The notes: generated by a model not told the origin, from the sequence alone. A stretch of DNA of 64,000 nt from Ahaetulla prasina (GCF_028640845.1 NC_080543.1:3227459-3291458); one strand, 5' to 3'. Counted from the first letter of the stretch, positions 23,168 through 36,442 are shown. A program made the numbers and translations.

Positions 23168-23726
23168 TGTTGTGGTCCGTCAGCAGCCTACGGAGCTGGC
23201 AACGGAGTCGGAAAGCGATGAGACTGAGGCGGGGCCAGGGCCATCGGGGAGTGAGGTGCGGACTCCGGAGCCTCCAGAGGCTGATAGTAGTGAGGCAGAG
23301 GAACAGGAGGAGCCTGTTCCTAATGCACGCATGAGAAGAGCTGCCGGAAGGCAAGAGCAGCTCAAGCAAAGAGGACGACTCGGGAGTAGAGCCAAGAGAT
23401 GATTGGCCCCTCCCATAAGGCTTAAAAGACCAGCAACGGCCTTTGAGCTTTGCCGGAAAACAACATTGGTAGCTTCGTCTTCTGCTTCGTCTACGTCTTG
23501 CATTTATTTTTGTGACTTCTGAACTTTTGCCAAGAAAGGGCTTTGGCAGTTTGCCTAATTGGACCAAGGTTTGCGATAGGACTGAGGAATTTGTGTTGGG
23601 AGGAATTTGTTTTAATTTGAGTTGAACTACGCTGGGAATGAAGTAATTCTCAGCTGTTCGAATAAAGTTGGTTTGTTTTTTCACGGACTGAGTTTCCTAC
23701 TACCTACCTGGGCTTGGGTCACAACA
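23168..23726 (+). mobile_element. Solo LTR, copy 1
   Basis: 559 bp bounded by TGTTGTGG and TCACAACA, with 5-bp target duplications ACATC at 23163-23167 and 23727-23731. The sense strand starts with an acidic reading frame (ESESDETEAG, SSEAEEQEEP) followed by a basic motif RRAAGRQEQLKQRG and a stop. A CATAAGGCTTAAAAG promoter-like box near 23417 and AATAAAG at 23661 follow. No internal retroelement sequence is adjacent, so it is a solo LTR. Class (Ty3/Gypsy or ERV) is not settled. Confidence 0.85.
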
Positions 23727-24059
23727 ACATCTTGAAGAGGAGTAAATATCAGTGGAAGAGCCTTTGCCGGAAGGGGGGGGGTAAAAGATGGTTAGTTTTA
23801 AGGTTGGTTTGTGGTCAATCGTGGCTTGATGATGGGTTGTGAAAACCCAGAATGGTGGCTGGGATAATTGAGTGACTACATTTGTTTGTTTATTTGTCCC
23901 ATTTATATGGCTGCCTGTTTCATGAACAGGGACTCTGGCGGGGGCCGTTCCCCAATATTTTTTTAAAAAAACTATTAAACCCCAAATATAACTTACTTAG
24001 TGCAGAATGCTGAGCCAGGGGCAACCAGCCCCCATGTATTTCTCTTAGACAATGCATAA

Positions 24060-24636
24060 GCTACTCCTCGACTTAACAGCAGCTTGTTTAGTGACCGTTC
24101 CAAAATTGCAGTGGCGCTGAAAAATGCGACTTGGGATCGTTTTTTTTCACACTTAACAACCCTTGTAAAGCATCCCCATTTGTGATCAAAATTCGGATCA
24201 AAATTCCCCCCAAAAAAAATTCACAAAAAAAGTGATCAAAATTCGGATGCTTGGAAACTGACTTGTGTTTATGACGGTTGCGGTATGCTGAGGTCATGTG
24301 ATCTCCTTTTATTTATTTTATTTATTTATTTTTCGTATTTTTATACCGCCCTATCTCCCTAGGGACTCAGGGCAGTTCACAGCCGAATAAAATACATATA
24401 AATAAAGGATAAAACATACATTAAAAAACTTATTATAAATGGCCGAATAATTAAAAATAGCAGTACACATAATAAAATCCCCAATTAAAACCAATTAATT
24501 TAAAAATCTAGTCCAGTCCTGTGCAGATAAATAGATGTGTCTTAAGCTCGCGGCGTAAGTGTAAGTACCTCCAGGAAGGCCGGTCGTAACTTTGAACGGT
24601 CTCTAAGTGACCAGTCGTAAGTCGAGGACTACTTAT
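24060..24636 (+). repeat. TA-MITE split by L2
   Basis: CTACTCCTCGACTTAACAGC start, GTCGTAAGTCGAGGACTACT end, L2 insertion between. A short local duplication of the GATCAAAATTCGGAT segment is visible at about 24184-24246. Confidence 0.68.
24303..24578 (-). mobile_element. L2-type LINE 3' end, inside a TA-MITE
   Basis: The minus strand ends with the CCGCCCTATCTC complement and an AAATA tail at 24305-24335. It splits a TA-flanked MITE that resumes at about 24579 (TAACTTTGAACGGTCTCT). Confidence 0.8.
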
Positions 24637-25087
24637 ATAGAATATTATTGTGGTTTCCATCAAAAAAACCCGAAACCCCAAGGAGACTCAACATTCTAAT
24701 CATGTAGAGCAGGGTTGTCAGACTGGGCTGTGGTTGACCTTGGGGGGGGCCAGGTGGGCGTGGTTAACTGGGTGGGCGTGGCCATCTTGACGCCACTCCT
24801 CAAACTGCTGGCATGTTTCCTCTTTGCATTGGGTAGACCAGGACGGCCCTGCGGGCAGAATCTGACTACATCGCAGGCTGGATCCGGCCCACAGGCCTTG
24901 GATTTGATGTAGAGAGCATCTCACGCGTAAAACTTGGGCCTAATGTCACCATCTTTCTCAAGCTGAAATACAGGTAGTCCTCGACATATGACTGTAATCG
25001 ACCCTGCCCATTATGGTCATAAAATGACTTTTTTTGTGTGTGTGGCAGTTGTTTGAGCGAACATGGAAATTGTAAAATGAAACCATG

Positions 25088-25719
25088 TGTCGTGTCCCAC
25101 CCCCACTCCGACGAACGAGTCCAGGAAGTCCGTAACAAACTTGGCAACGAAGCCTTTGCAGCTTGCCAAGTTCCTTCGAGGTTTATCAGGGCAGGCAGGA
25201 GTCCAAGTTGTGACTTCAGCGATAAGAGTCCGATATCAGCCAACTAGATAAGACTTTGCTTGACTCAAGGTTGGAATGCCAAAAGCAGGTCCTTTATATA
25301 GGCTGTGGGGTGTGGCTCCATGACTCAGCATTTATCCAGGCCTGTCCCTCCCTTCCTTCTGCTGGCGTCGCCTCTCAGATCTCCGGAAGCGAGGGTCCTC
25401 CCACACTGAATTGTCTTCAACTGGATCTGCTGTCAGCGTCTGGGAAAGGGAGGGGTCAGAGGGAGCAGGCCTGGGTAATTCCACCACCTGGCTGGCTTCC
25501 TGCTCTGAAGGCTGAGCCAAAGGAACACACGCTGTATGAGTGAGGTTTATTGGGCTTCTCCTTTCACTCCTGGAATCCTCTCTGGGCATGGGGCCAGGGC
25601 CGGGGGCTGGAGTCATGACAGGCCATTCATCTTCATTATCAGACTCGGAGTCTGATAAAAGCCCCGGTTGGAGATGGGAGGGGCCCGGCTGAGGAGAGGA
25701 GGGAGGACGAGTCACAACA
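25088..25719 (-). mobile_element. Solo LTR, copy 2
   Basis: 632 bp, TG...CA, with target duplications CCATG at 25083-25087 and 25720-25724. On the minus strand it has the acidic motif LLSDSESDNEDEW near the LTR start, the basic motif FRRSERRRQQKEGR about 100 residues later, then a stop and TATATAAAG at 25293-25301. It is the closest relative in the window to the LTR at 42543. Confidence 0.88.
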
Positions 25720-25762
25720 CCATGGTTAGCGATGGGCATAGTTTTGTAAAAACCTGGACGTA

Positions 25763-26714
25763 TAGGTAGTCCTCTACTTACGACCACAACTGAGCTCGAA
25801 ATATCTGTTGCTAAACGAGACAGGGGCCAAACAAATTCTGCCTTATGTTGTTACGACCTTTCTGGCCACACTTGTTAAGTGAATCACTGCAGCTGTTAAG
25901 TTTGTAACGTGGTTGTTAAGTGAATCCAGCTTCCCCATTGGCTCTGCTTGTCAGAAGGTCGCAAAAGGGGATCCCGTGACCCCACCCCCGGACACTGCAA
26001 CCGTCATTAATGTGAGTCAGTTGCTAAGAACCTGAATTTTGATCGTGTGGCCACTGGGATGCTGCAAATGTAAAAAACATTCGTTAAGTCCCATTTTTCG
26101 GTGTCATAACTTTGAACGGCCGTTAAATGAACTACTGTAAGTCAAGGGCTATGTTCTGTTTCCCTCCCCCAATACTCCCAACAAAGAGTCAGTCAAAGGC
26201 CTCCTCTTCTACTTTATTTACATAAATAGATGTCCTGGCCACGTCTACCCACAGGCCTGCCAAGTTTCTGGAGATAACGAGGAAATTATAGATAAGGCCA
26301 GAATTACTCACAAATATATTTTTCCCTCCATTGATACAGTTTGCCCGCGCAAATTCATTGCTTTGTCCAAGACAAAAAACCAGGAAGTCCCGCCTCCTAT
26401 TTATAGACTCTGCAGATGTCACTGCATGACCATCATTCTTTGGCTTTGTCCCAACGCTTCCTCTGCTGCGCGCGCCGGTCACGTCTGCACAGTCTTGCAT
26501 CACTCCAAAACTGTTCTTGGGGCGTTGCCAAATCAGAAGAAGGCTCGAGAGAATCAGGCCTTGCCGGCCCCTCCTCTTCCCTTTGAGTGGGTGCCAGGGA
26601 GGGAGAGGGCCCAAGAGAAGCAGGGCTTGCCAGGTCTTCTCCCTCACTTTCTGAATCATCCGAGTCCAGGAGTCCGGGTCCAGGAACCTGGGTCACAACA
26701 GGCTACCTGTATGT
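25763..26714 (-). repeat. TA-flanked MITE split by solo LTR copy 3
   Basis: It starts TAGGTAGTCCTCTACTTACG. The end, AAGGGCTA|CCTG, is separated by the LTR at 26152-26700. Confidence 0.75.
26152..26700 (-). mobile_element. Solo LTR, copy 3, inside a TA-flanked MITE
   Basis: 549 bp with target duplications GGCTA at 26147-26151 and 26701-26705. The minus-strand frame at 26433-26696 is open for 87 codons from a GTG, with LLDSDDSESEGEDL and a C-terminal CRRDRRAQQRKRWDKAKE. TATAAATA at 26399-26406 follows the frame, and AATAAAG lies close to the 3' end. It interrupts the last bases of a MITE whose end resumes as CTACCTGTA. Confidence 0.9.
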
Positions 26715-26821
26715 GCCAATTTCCAGCGAAACCGTCGTAAAGCATACTCACTTGACTCTCGGACATCACAAAGGGACGTAACACAGCCATGTTGTCAAAC
26801 GCCCATTGTGCAGTCAAACGA

Positions 26822-27058
26822 ACTACAGATCTATTTATTTGCGCAGGACCGGACTAGAATTTTTAAATTTTAAATCTGGTTTTAATGGGGTTTTATTATT
26901 TATATTTCTATTTTAAATATTCGGCCTATTTAATAAGTTTTTTAAATTAATGTTTTATTCTGTATATATTTATGTTTTATTTGGCTGTAAACCGCCCTGA
27001 GTCCTTAGGGAGATAGGGCGGTATAAAAGTACGAACAAACAAATAAATAAATAAATAA
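26822..27058 (+). mobile_element. L2-type LINE 3' end
   Basis: A short 3' fragment running from ACAGATCTATTTATTTGCGC to the GGGCGGTATAAAAGT terminus with an AAATA tail. It is embedded in a degraded TA-MITE. Confidence 0.8.
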
Positions 27059-27182
27059 GTATGTCCCTTGTTAACTCCAAATGGTTGGTAAACGACCGGT
27101 CGTAAGCCAAGGACTATCTGTTTGACCCACTCCTCAAAATTAAGCGAGAAAGCCTTGTAGATGTTCCTCCCGCCCCCGAGCA

Positions 27183-27665
27183 GGGATGAAATCCAGCAGG
27201 TTCTGGAGAATTGGTAACGGAAATTTTGAGTAGTTCAGAGAACTGGCAAATACCATCTCTGGCTGGTCCCAGAGTGGGATGGGAATGGAGATTTTGCAAT
27301 ATCCTTCCCCCAGGAGTGGGGTGGGAATGGGGATTTTGCAGTATCCTTCCTCCAGGAGTGAGGTGGGAATGGGGATTTTGCAGTATCCTTCCCCCAGGAG
27401 TGGGGTGGGAATGGGGATTTTTAAATATCTTTCCCCCAGGAGTGGGGTGGGAATGGGGATTTTTAAATATCCTCCCCCCAGGAGTGAGGTGGGAATGTGG
27501 ATTTTGCAGTATCCTTCCTCCAGGAGTGAGATGGGAATGGGGATTTTGTAGTATCCTTCCCCTGGAGTGGGGCGGGAATGGGGATTTTGCAGTATCCTTC
27601 CCCTGCCACGCCCACCAAGCCACGCCCACAGAACCGGTCGTAAAAAAAATTCGGATTTCACTACT
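27183..27665 (+). repeat. 42-bp minisatellite within a hAT-like remnant
   Basis: About eight units of GGTGGGAATGGGGATTTTGC and AGTATCCTTCCCCCAGGAGT with 42-bp spacing at 27260-27600. CAGGGATGAAATCCAGCAGG to the left and CACGCCCACAGAACCGGTCG to the right resemble the hAT-like family. Because 42 is a multiple of 3, all frames look open. Confidence 0.8.
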
Positions 27666-27765
27666 GCCCCAGAGTTGTGTTCCGATTCCCCACCTAGTTG
27701 TGGGAGCTTCATCACTGGAGGCTTTCAAGAAGAGATTAGACGGCCACTTGTCAGAGATGGTGCAA
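27665..27765 (+). mobile_element. CR1 LINE 3' fragment
   Basis: PHLVVGASSLEAFKKRLDGH then LSEMVQG is read, directly following a degraded hAT-like sequence. Confidence 0.65.
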
Positions 27766-28061
27766 GGCAGATGGTGTCGGCCAACCTTTTTCGCACCGAA
27801 TGCTGAAACGGGATCATGAGTGCTGGGCGGCTGCTCTTTCGGTTTCCAGCGCACGCATGCGCGCCGGCCAGTTGGTCTTCTCACGTGCATTGCGTGCCAG
27901 AAACTGGAAGATCAGGTAGCTGGTGTGCATGTGGGCACCGGAAACCGAAATATCCTCTTCATGGCACCTGTATGTATGCTGGGTGGCTGTTCTTCCAGTT
28001 TCTGGTGCTACCGCGTGCATGAAGACCAGCTGGTCGGCATGCTGGAACCCGGAAGCGCAAC

Positions 28062-28586
28062 TGTTCTGTCCCCCTCGCCTCAGTCCGAGCGATGACTTAA
28101 TTAGCCGGCACTATCAGCTCTGGCAGCAAACTAGCCAGCGTATGCCAAGTGTCTCTGTTATCTCCCTTGATGCTGATGAGTCAACAAACAGTACTTCAGC
28201 TCTTAGTTAAGTAGTTAATTTGCTTGCTACGAAGAGGCATAGCAGCCCTTGCTGCTTTTATATCCTGTGGGGTGTGGCTCCGTGACTCAGCACTTCCTAG
28301 GCCTGCCCCACCCCTGCTTCTGTTGTTCCCGCCTCTCCTGCCTACAAAACCTAGGATCCAGCCAGGCCTGATTGCCATCAGCTGGGTCTGAAGGCATGGC
28401 CTGGGGGGGGAAAGAGTCAGGGGACGGAGGCCTCGTTATGTCCTCCACCTGGCCTGCCTCTGGCTCCTGGAGCTGAGCCAGGGAAGCCGGTGCTCCCGAG
28501 GTAAGTCCTGACGGCCCTTCCCCCTCACTTTCCAAGTCACTTTCTGGCAGGGCGCCCGGCTTGTGGGGAGGGGCGCAGACACAACA
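28062..28586 (-). mobile_element. Solo LTR, copy 4
   Basis: 525 bp with target duplications GCAAC at 28057-28061 and 28587-28591. The minus strand shows the shared layout: acidic SDLESEGEGPSG, a proline-rich middle, the basic motif FCRQERREQQKQGWGRPR, then TATAAAAG at 28255-28262. It is divergent from the other copies outside these motifs. Confidence 0.87.
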
Positions 28587-28711
28587 GCAACAGGCAACAG
28601 CTTGTGTGCCCAGAGAGATGGCTCTGCGTGCCACTTGCAGCACACGTGTCATAGGTTCACCATCATGGTTGTAGGGTCTCCTGCTTGGGCAGGGGGGGGG
28701 TTGGACTAGAT

Positions 28712-28852
28712 CAGGGGTCTGCAAACTTGGCTCTTTTAAGACTTGGGGACTTCAACTCCTCAGAATTCCTCAGCAAGCTTTGGTCAGCTGGCTGAGGAAC
28801 TCTGGGAGTTGAAGTCCCCAAGTCTTAAAAGAGCCAAGTTTGCAGACCCCTG
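28712..28852 (+). mobile_element. Palindromic hAT-type MITE in CR1 tail
   Basis: CAGGGGTCTGCAAACTTGG to its complement, flanked by GACTAGAT and GACTAAAT (one mismatch). The target is the GGACTAGA motif of the CR1 3' tail. Confidence 0.82.
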
Positions 28853-28897
28853 GACTAAATGACCCGCAAGGTCCCTTCCAACTCTGTTAATCTATAG

Positions 28898-29371
28898 CAG
28901 TGGTTCTCAACCTTTATAGTGCTGCGACCCCTTTAATACAATTCCCCACGATGTGGCGACCCCAACCGTAAAATTATTTTCGTTTTTAATTTATCGCGCC
29001 CGAAGCCGTAGTGGCTAGCGATCTGAACTGCTTGAGATTGCCTTGAGGACGGAGGCATTAAAGCGGAGACTCCTCCCCTATTAAGTTTATGGCGCCTGAA
29101 GCCAGATTAGGCTAGCGATTGGGAGCGATCGCAGCTGGCTTGAGAGGGAGACATCAGAGCAAAGATTTCTCTCTTTTTGAATTCATCGCGCCTGAAGCCG
29201 AATTTGGCTAGCGATTTGACGAGCCTGCAGCTGGCTTGTGGAGTCAACCATTGGAGCGCGATTCTTCGACTCGTAAGTATACTTCCCATATTTCCGATGG
29301 TCTTAGGCAACCCCTGGCAAATCGTCATTCGACCCCCAACGGGGTCGCGACCCACAGGTTGAGAACCGCTG
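28898..29371 (-). mobile_element. SPIN-family hAT element with internal triplication
   Basis: The minus strand starts CAGCGGTTCTCAACCTG with the GGGTCGCGACCCC and GGGGGTCGAA blocks and CCTAAGACCATCGGAAA. The other end has AAAATTATTTT, GGGGTCGCCAC and AAGGTTGAGAACCACTG. These match the SPIN_NA consensus as I recall it, a hAT family known for horizontal transfer among tetrapods. Flanks ATCTATAG (28890-28897) and CTCTATAG (29372-29379) are an 8-bp duplication with one change. The centre is replaced by three copies of a 96-bp unit starting at 28993, 29089 and 29185. Confidence 0.85.
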
Positions 29372-29379
29372 CTCTATAG

Positions 29380-29832
29380 TCTCAAAAGCCAGGGAATTTT
29401 GCTTACTCGGGGCAAAAGGCTTGTCCATCAGGAAGCACAAACAGCTTCTATTGTTGACGGGCAATTCCTGACCAAGCTATTCAAAATATGGGTTTTACAA
29501 CCAAGACGGCTTGTTTTCGCTGCTTTGATGACAAGTTTACCAGAGAAGAAATGCGCCCCCGACGGGCATTTTGAGGGATGCCTAGACAGACAAGCCTGTT
29601 TGTTGCAAAAAAAAAAAACACCACACACACACAACCCACTTGGTGCTTCGCCGGCAGACTGGCATTGTTAGCACAATAACGTCCATCTGTTTTGTCGTTG
29701 AGTGCAAAGGGGAGGGCAACGTTGCATAGGTGCGTGCAAGAAAAAAATCAAATCTATGCATTGATTTCTGAGCTTTCCTGGATTTGTCAGCGCTTCCCTG
29801 CTGCGTTTAATGGCTGTTAAGTCCTTTATATA
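29380..29832. other. Unassigned sequence
   Basis: No recognisable repeat or gene. Short A and CA runs only. Confidence 0.35.
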
Positions 29833-30192
29833 CAAGTTAGTCCTCGGCTTACGACGGCCATTGAGCTCTACCTTTGCACTGCGAAGCCGAACGGTCTTTA
29901 AGGGAGCTCAGGAACTTCCTTGCTGCAATTGTTAAGGGACCGGTTGCAGCTGCTAAGGTAGGAATCGCGGTCGGTAAGGGAATCCGCCTTCCCCACTGAC
30001 CCGGCTTGTCGGAAGATAACAAAGGGGGATGATCACGTGACCCCGGAAGACTGCAACCGTCATAAGTACATGCCAGTTGCCAAGCCTCTGAATTTTGATC
30101 ATGCTGCAACGGTTTGTGTGTGAAAACGGTCATAACTCATATTTTCAGTGCTGTTGTAATTTGAGACAGTCACTAACAAATGGTTGTAAATC
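29833..30192 (-). repeat. TA-MITE family member
   Basis: From AAGTTAGTCCTCGGCTTACG to ACAAATGGTTGTAAATC. It borders the GATA-type array on the left. Confidence 0.68.
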
Positions 30193-30349
30193 TATCATCT
30201 GTCCATCCATCCCTTTCTCTCTCTTAACTAGCTCTATCTCTCTTATCATCTCTCTATTGTCTATCATCTACCTACCTACCCATCCATCCCTTTCTCTCTT
30301 TAGCTCTATCATCTATCACCCATCCACCCATTCACCACTTTCAAACTAG

Positions 30350-32006
<1,657 letters not shown>

Positions 32007-32364
32007 ATTTATGGCCACAGTACTTGTATCCCAAATGCAATGTGTGTGTGTGTGTTTGTGTGTACACCTGAGGTTAATCCTGAACAAACTTAGAATGTTT
32101 TGCAACCACCCTGTTCGAACATGTTGTGTAAACAGGGCATTAATTATAACTTTGGAAAGTGCCACAGAACCTTTTCTTGTTTTGATTGCAAGGGACTAAC
32201 CAGCTACCTCTCTGAAAAATACTTTTTTATAGACATTTTTGTCTGGCGTTTGCTTGCCTTCTTGTTTACGACTCATATTAAAGTATGCGTTAGAAACAGA
32301 TTAAGAACCCATTAAAAGTCCAATGGTGGCCACCTCTCTGTCCCAAAACACAAAGCAACATTTA

Positions 32365-32438
32365 CTATTCTATTCTATTCTATTCTATTCTATTCTATTC
32401 TATTCTATTCTATTCTATTCTATTCTATTCTATTCTAT
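32365..32438 (+). repeat. (ATTCT)n at CR1 3' end
   Basis: About 15 pure units directly beyond the 3' tail of the minus-strand CR1 at 32475. Confidence 0.95.
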
Positions 32439-32474
32439 TATGGACCGATATATAAATTACACACATTAGAACAG

Positions 32475-33290
32475 AATAGTAGAAGAGAATAACAGAGTTG
32501 GGACCCTTGGAGGTGGTCTAGTCCAACCCCCTACTCAGGCAGGAAATGGTATACCCTTTCAGACCAATGATTGACTGATCTCTTCTTAAAAACTTCCAGT
32601 GCTGGAGCACCCACAACTTCGGGAGGGAACCCAATCAGATTAACTGAATTGGAAGGGACCCTAGAGGTCATCTAGTCCAGCCCCCACCCAAGCAGGAGAC
32701 CCTACGCCATTTCTGACAGATGGCACTCCGGTCTCTTCTTGAAATCTTCCAGGGATGAAGCTCCCACAACTTCCGAAGGCAACTTCTGTTCCATCGGTTG
32801 ATTGTTCTCACTGTCAGGAAATTCCTCCTTATTTCCAGGTTGAACCTCTCCTTGTTCAGCTTCCATCCATTATTCCTTGTCTGGCCTTCAGGTGCCTTGG
32901 AGGATAGCTTGACCCCCTTCCTCCTCTCTGGGGCAGCCCCTCAAATATTGGAAGACGCTATCATGTCTCCCCTGGTCCTTCTCTTCACTAGACCAGCCAG
33001 GCCCAGTTCCTGCAACTGTTCATTGTATATTTTAACCTCCAATCCCCTCATCATCCTGGTTGCTCTTCTCTGCACTCTTTCTAGAGTCTCCACATCCTTT
33101 TTTATAGTGTGGTGACCAAAACTGGATGCAGGACTCTAGGTGTGGTCTTACTAAAGCTTTACCTAGTGGTATTAGGACCTCCCTTGATCTTGATTGTATC
33201 CCTCTGTTAATGCAGTTTAGGATTGCGTTGGCTTTTTTGGCTGGCGCCGCACACGGCTGGCTCATCTTTAATTGGAGCTGAAATTCATGT
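32475..33290 (-). mobile_element. CR1 LINE, longest copy in window
   Basis: The minus strand covers ANAILNCINRGIQSRSREVL, then LVRPHLESCIQFWSPHYKKG, the MIRGLE region and the C-terminal NQ motif down to the CCCTTGGAGGTGGTCTAGTC tail. The 3' end (low coordinates) abuts an (ATTCT)n array at 32365-32438. Confidence 0.9.
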
Positions 33291-34396
33291 GACAGGTGAT
33301 CCAACTTTTATCCCCCGCCGAAGTCAAAGAACAGGACCGCAAAGCCAGGTTCTGACAACAGTGACTTTTAATGACCGAGAACCCACAGTGATGAAGAGGA
33401 AAATAAAATCCAACCAAATCCTCCATCATCATCATCATATCATACCTTGCCAAAACCAGTAACGTTTCGGCAAGATATCTGACACTCTCACACTTTCACA
33501 CGCAACTTTGACATGAACTTTTATTATAACTTAAAAACTGTGACCGAGAACCCTCGCTTGTGCTCCTGAAAGATATATAAAAATATGCCATTAAATTCGC
33601 CTTGACCATCCAAACAACAACAACAACAACAACAACCAACAACAAAAAAGACTCGGGGAATATTTACAGAGGAAGTGAGATATATACCAAATATTTACAA
33701 GACGTCGGAAGCCGAAGGGGCTCGATCGAACCCACCAAGGGGGTTAAAAATGACGCTGTGGGAGAAAAGCAAGAAGCATTTGCCAACGACGGTTGTGGGG
33801 TCTGCGCCAACCTGGATACCACCTTTGGGTTGTTTGGCGCTACAAGATCAGAACGCGGGCAATCCTTCAACCATCTGCAGGTTGGAGTGATTTAATTCCT
33901 GCCAATTTATTCTGGATGACTATCTAACTAACCATTCCTGTTTTGTTCTAAATGAGGGTGGGTGGGTGGGGTTATTTCTTGGGTTTTGCACATCCATCTG
34001 GAAATTGTCACAACCAGCAGCCGTGTGCAAGGGACGAGTTGCGGAGAGACCCTATTGAGCATGTGCAGAAAGTTATTATTATTTTTTTTCTCGCCAAAGC
34101 TGAGCCCAAAAATGTCCTATGGGGAAAAATCTTAAGGAGAGACGTTTCCACAGTCGGTGATGGGAGTTTTATCGTGGGAAAAGTTTTTCTCTTTAAGGTG
34201 TTGAGATATGAGACTGTGCTTTTGGGTGTGGGGAGCACTGTAAATTTGGACGAAGCATTGGTGCCAAGGTTGATGAAGGGTAGAGAGATATCCACCCAGG
34301 AGTACACAAGAGTAAAAATTAATAAAAACACTTTAGAACAAGTTTGAAGAAAATGGCTGTTTCCTACAACAACGGCTTCTGGGTTTCTCAAATTGG
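33291..34396. other. Unassigned sequence, 1.1 kb
   Basis: Contains (CAT)n at 33424 and (CAA)n at 33612, and GTGACTTTTAATGACCGAGA/CTGTGACCGAGAACCC near-repeats. The open frames at 33602-34391 match nothing I know. Confidence 0.35.
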
Positions 34397-34493
34397 GCCA
34401 CTGGAAGATGGATGGACTTCAACTCCCAGAATTCCCCAGCCTGCAGGCTGGGGAATTCTGGGAGTTGAAGTCCACCCATCTTCCAGTGGCCAA
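34397..34493 (+). repeat. Near-perfect palindrome of the GACTTCAACTCCCAGAATTC type
   Basis: GGCCACTGGAAGATGGATGG and its inverted copy meet at CCTGCAGG. It would form a long hairpin. It is related to the hAT MITEs but with different ends. Confidence 0.75.
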
Positions 34494-34615
34494 GCATGAA
34501 AATCACTAGCAAGTTCATTAATGAAAATTATAATCATTCCCTTTTTTGGAGGATCCCCGAACAGAATTCCTGATGCTTATTTTCTTGAAACTCTGAGCCC
34601 CAGTAAAGCTTTCTA

Positions 34616-34942
34616 CAGGGAGTCCTCAACTTACAACCACAATTGAGCCCAAAATTTCTGTTGCTAGGCGAGACGGTTGTTAAGTGAGTTTTGCCCTTTG
34701 TTACAGCTTTTCTTGCCATGGTTGTTAAGTGAATCTGGCTTCCCCATTGACTTTCTTTGACCCCCCCCCCCCCGGAGGCTGCAGCCGTCATAAATGTGAA
34801 CCTGTTGCCAAGTGGCTGAATTCTGACCATGGGAAAGCTTTAAGGGTCGTAACTGTGAAAAACAGTCATGTCACTTTTTTCAGCGCTCTTGTTAACTTTG
34901 AACAGCCGCTAAAACGAATTGTTGTAACTCGAGGACTCCCTG
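34616..34942 (-). repeat. TA-flanked MITE, best-bounded copy
   Basis: It is 327 bp, from CAGGGAGTCCTCAACTTACA to GGACTCCCTG, with TA at 34614-34615 and 34943-34944. The inverted ends plus the TA duplication are the direct support for assigning the family to Tc1/mariner-type elements. Confidence 0.8.
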
Positions 34943-35092
34943 TATTAAGTTGTTGAAATAGATGGCCTCTAAGAACCCTTTCACTTTAAAAATTCAGAGA
35001 TTCTAATCCTGTGCGAAAAGTCGGCTGAAAGTCTTATAGAGTCATAGAGTTATAATTTAGCATAGAGATCACTTCTTCACTGTGGCACTGGC

Positions 35093-35415
35093 AGGGGAAT
35101 TCTGGGAGTTGAAGTCCACCCATCTTCCAGCGCCAAAGTGGAGAAATTATGAATTTCCAAGGGAATTCTGGGAGCTGAAGTCCACTTTTCTTAAAATAGC
35201 CGAAGTGGAAAAATTATGAATTTCCAAGGAGTTGAAATCCACCCATCTTCCAGCACCGAAGTGGAGAAATTATGAATTTTCAGGGAAATTCTGGGAGTTG
35301 AAGTCTACGCGTCTTCCGAGGGGCCAACGTGGAAAAATTCACTAAATTCCAGTGGGAATCTCTAAGTTGAAACCCACACATCAACTTGCCGATGTGGAGA
35401 ACGTATGAACTTCCA
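35093..35415 (+). repeat. Minisatellite of about 61-bp units
   Basis: About five units of TTCTGGGAGTTGAAGTCCAC, then CTTCCAGC, AAAGTGGAGAAATTATGAAT and TTCCA. Divergence increases rightward. Confidence 0.7.
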
Positions 35416-35792
35416 GAGAATTACGAAATCCCTTTTCAGCCAAGAATTCAGCCGTTTGGTCTTTTTAAAGGATTTTCCGTGCTTATCAAGCTGTAGACGA
35501 AAACAAAAATCCAGGGCCAGGAAAAACAAAATCCCTAAATTGGTTCAAATGCTACCTAAATACAGGTGATACAAGGTCTCCTCTCGCATGTTATAATTTC
35601 CCTGTTTCCACCCCTTGGGAGACAATTATAATTCGGAGACAATTTTGGATCGCCTCCAAGGAGGGCTTGCGGGAACAGAGGCCAGGTGAGAAAGCATTCT
35701 AAAAAAAGAACTGCAAATAATAGTGAAGTCTAGATAGTCAACATAGGTCCACAATCATTATCTTCAGCAGGCTGGAGTGATCTGGGGTTAAT

Positions 35793-36442
35793 GCAGGTAG
35801 TCCTCGACTTACGGCCTCAATGGAGCCCCAAATTTCTCTCGTTAAATGCATTTTGTCCCATTTCTGGTGGCTCAACGGACTAAGTCTGTCTGTTATTAAC
35901 AGCAGCTGCCTGCAATTACTGCAAATTCAAGTCCCACCAGGCCCAAGGTTGACTCAGCCTTCCATCCTTTATAAGGTAGGTAAAATGAGGACCCAGATTG
36001 TTGGGGGCAATAAGTTGACTTTGTATATAATATACAAATGGATGAAGACTATTGCTTGACATAGTGTAAGCCGCCCTGAGTCTTCGGAGAAGGGCGGGAT
36101 ATAAATGCAAATAAATAAATAAATAAAAATTTAAAAAAAAAATTCACCACCTTTCTATCCACGGTTAAATCCATCACCGCCGTCGTTAAGTGAGGAACAC
36201 GGTTGTTAAGTTGAGTCAGGCTTCCCCATTGACTTGGCTTGACTCAGGTCGCAAAAGGGGATCGCACGACCCCGGGACATTTTGACCGTCATAAATATGA
36301 ATCGGTTGCCAAGCGTCTTGAATTACGATCGTGTGACCCGGGGGGTTTCTGCAACGGTCATGCAAAAAAAATCATTAAGCCGCTTTTTTTGGTGCCGTTG
36401 TTGTTACTTGGAATGGTCGCTAAATGAACTCCTCTAAGCGGA
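35793..36442 (-). repeat. TA-flanked MITE split by a SINE
   Basis: It starts CAGGTAGTCCTCGACTTACG. The interior is broken by the SINE at 35862-36133, and it fades after GGTCGCTAAATGAACTCC. Confidence 0.7.
35862..36133 (+). mobile_element. tRNA-derived SINE with L2-type tail, inside a TA-MITE
   Basis: It runs from TCTGGTGGCTCAACGG to GGGCGGGATATAAATGC plus (AAATA)n. The TA-MITE is interrupted between CATTTTGTCCCATTT and ACCACCTTTCTATCC. Confidence 0.87.

Noticed and set aside
23103..23402. 99-codon acidic frame as an independent host gene
   Set aside because: It lies within a solo LTR and recurs in the other LTR copies, so it is reported as part of that family.
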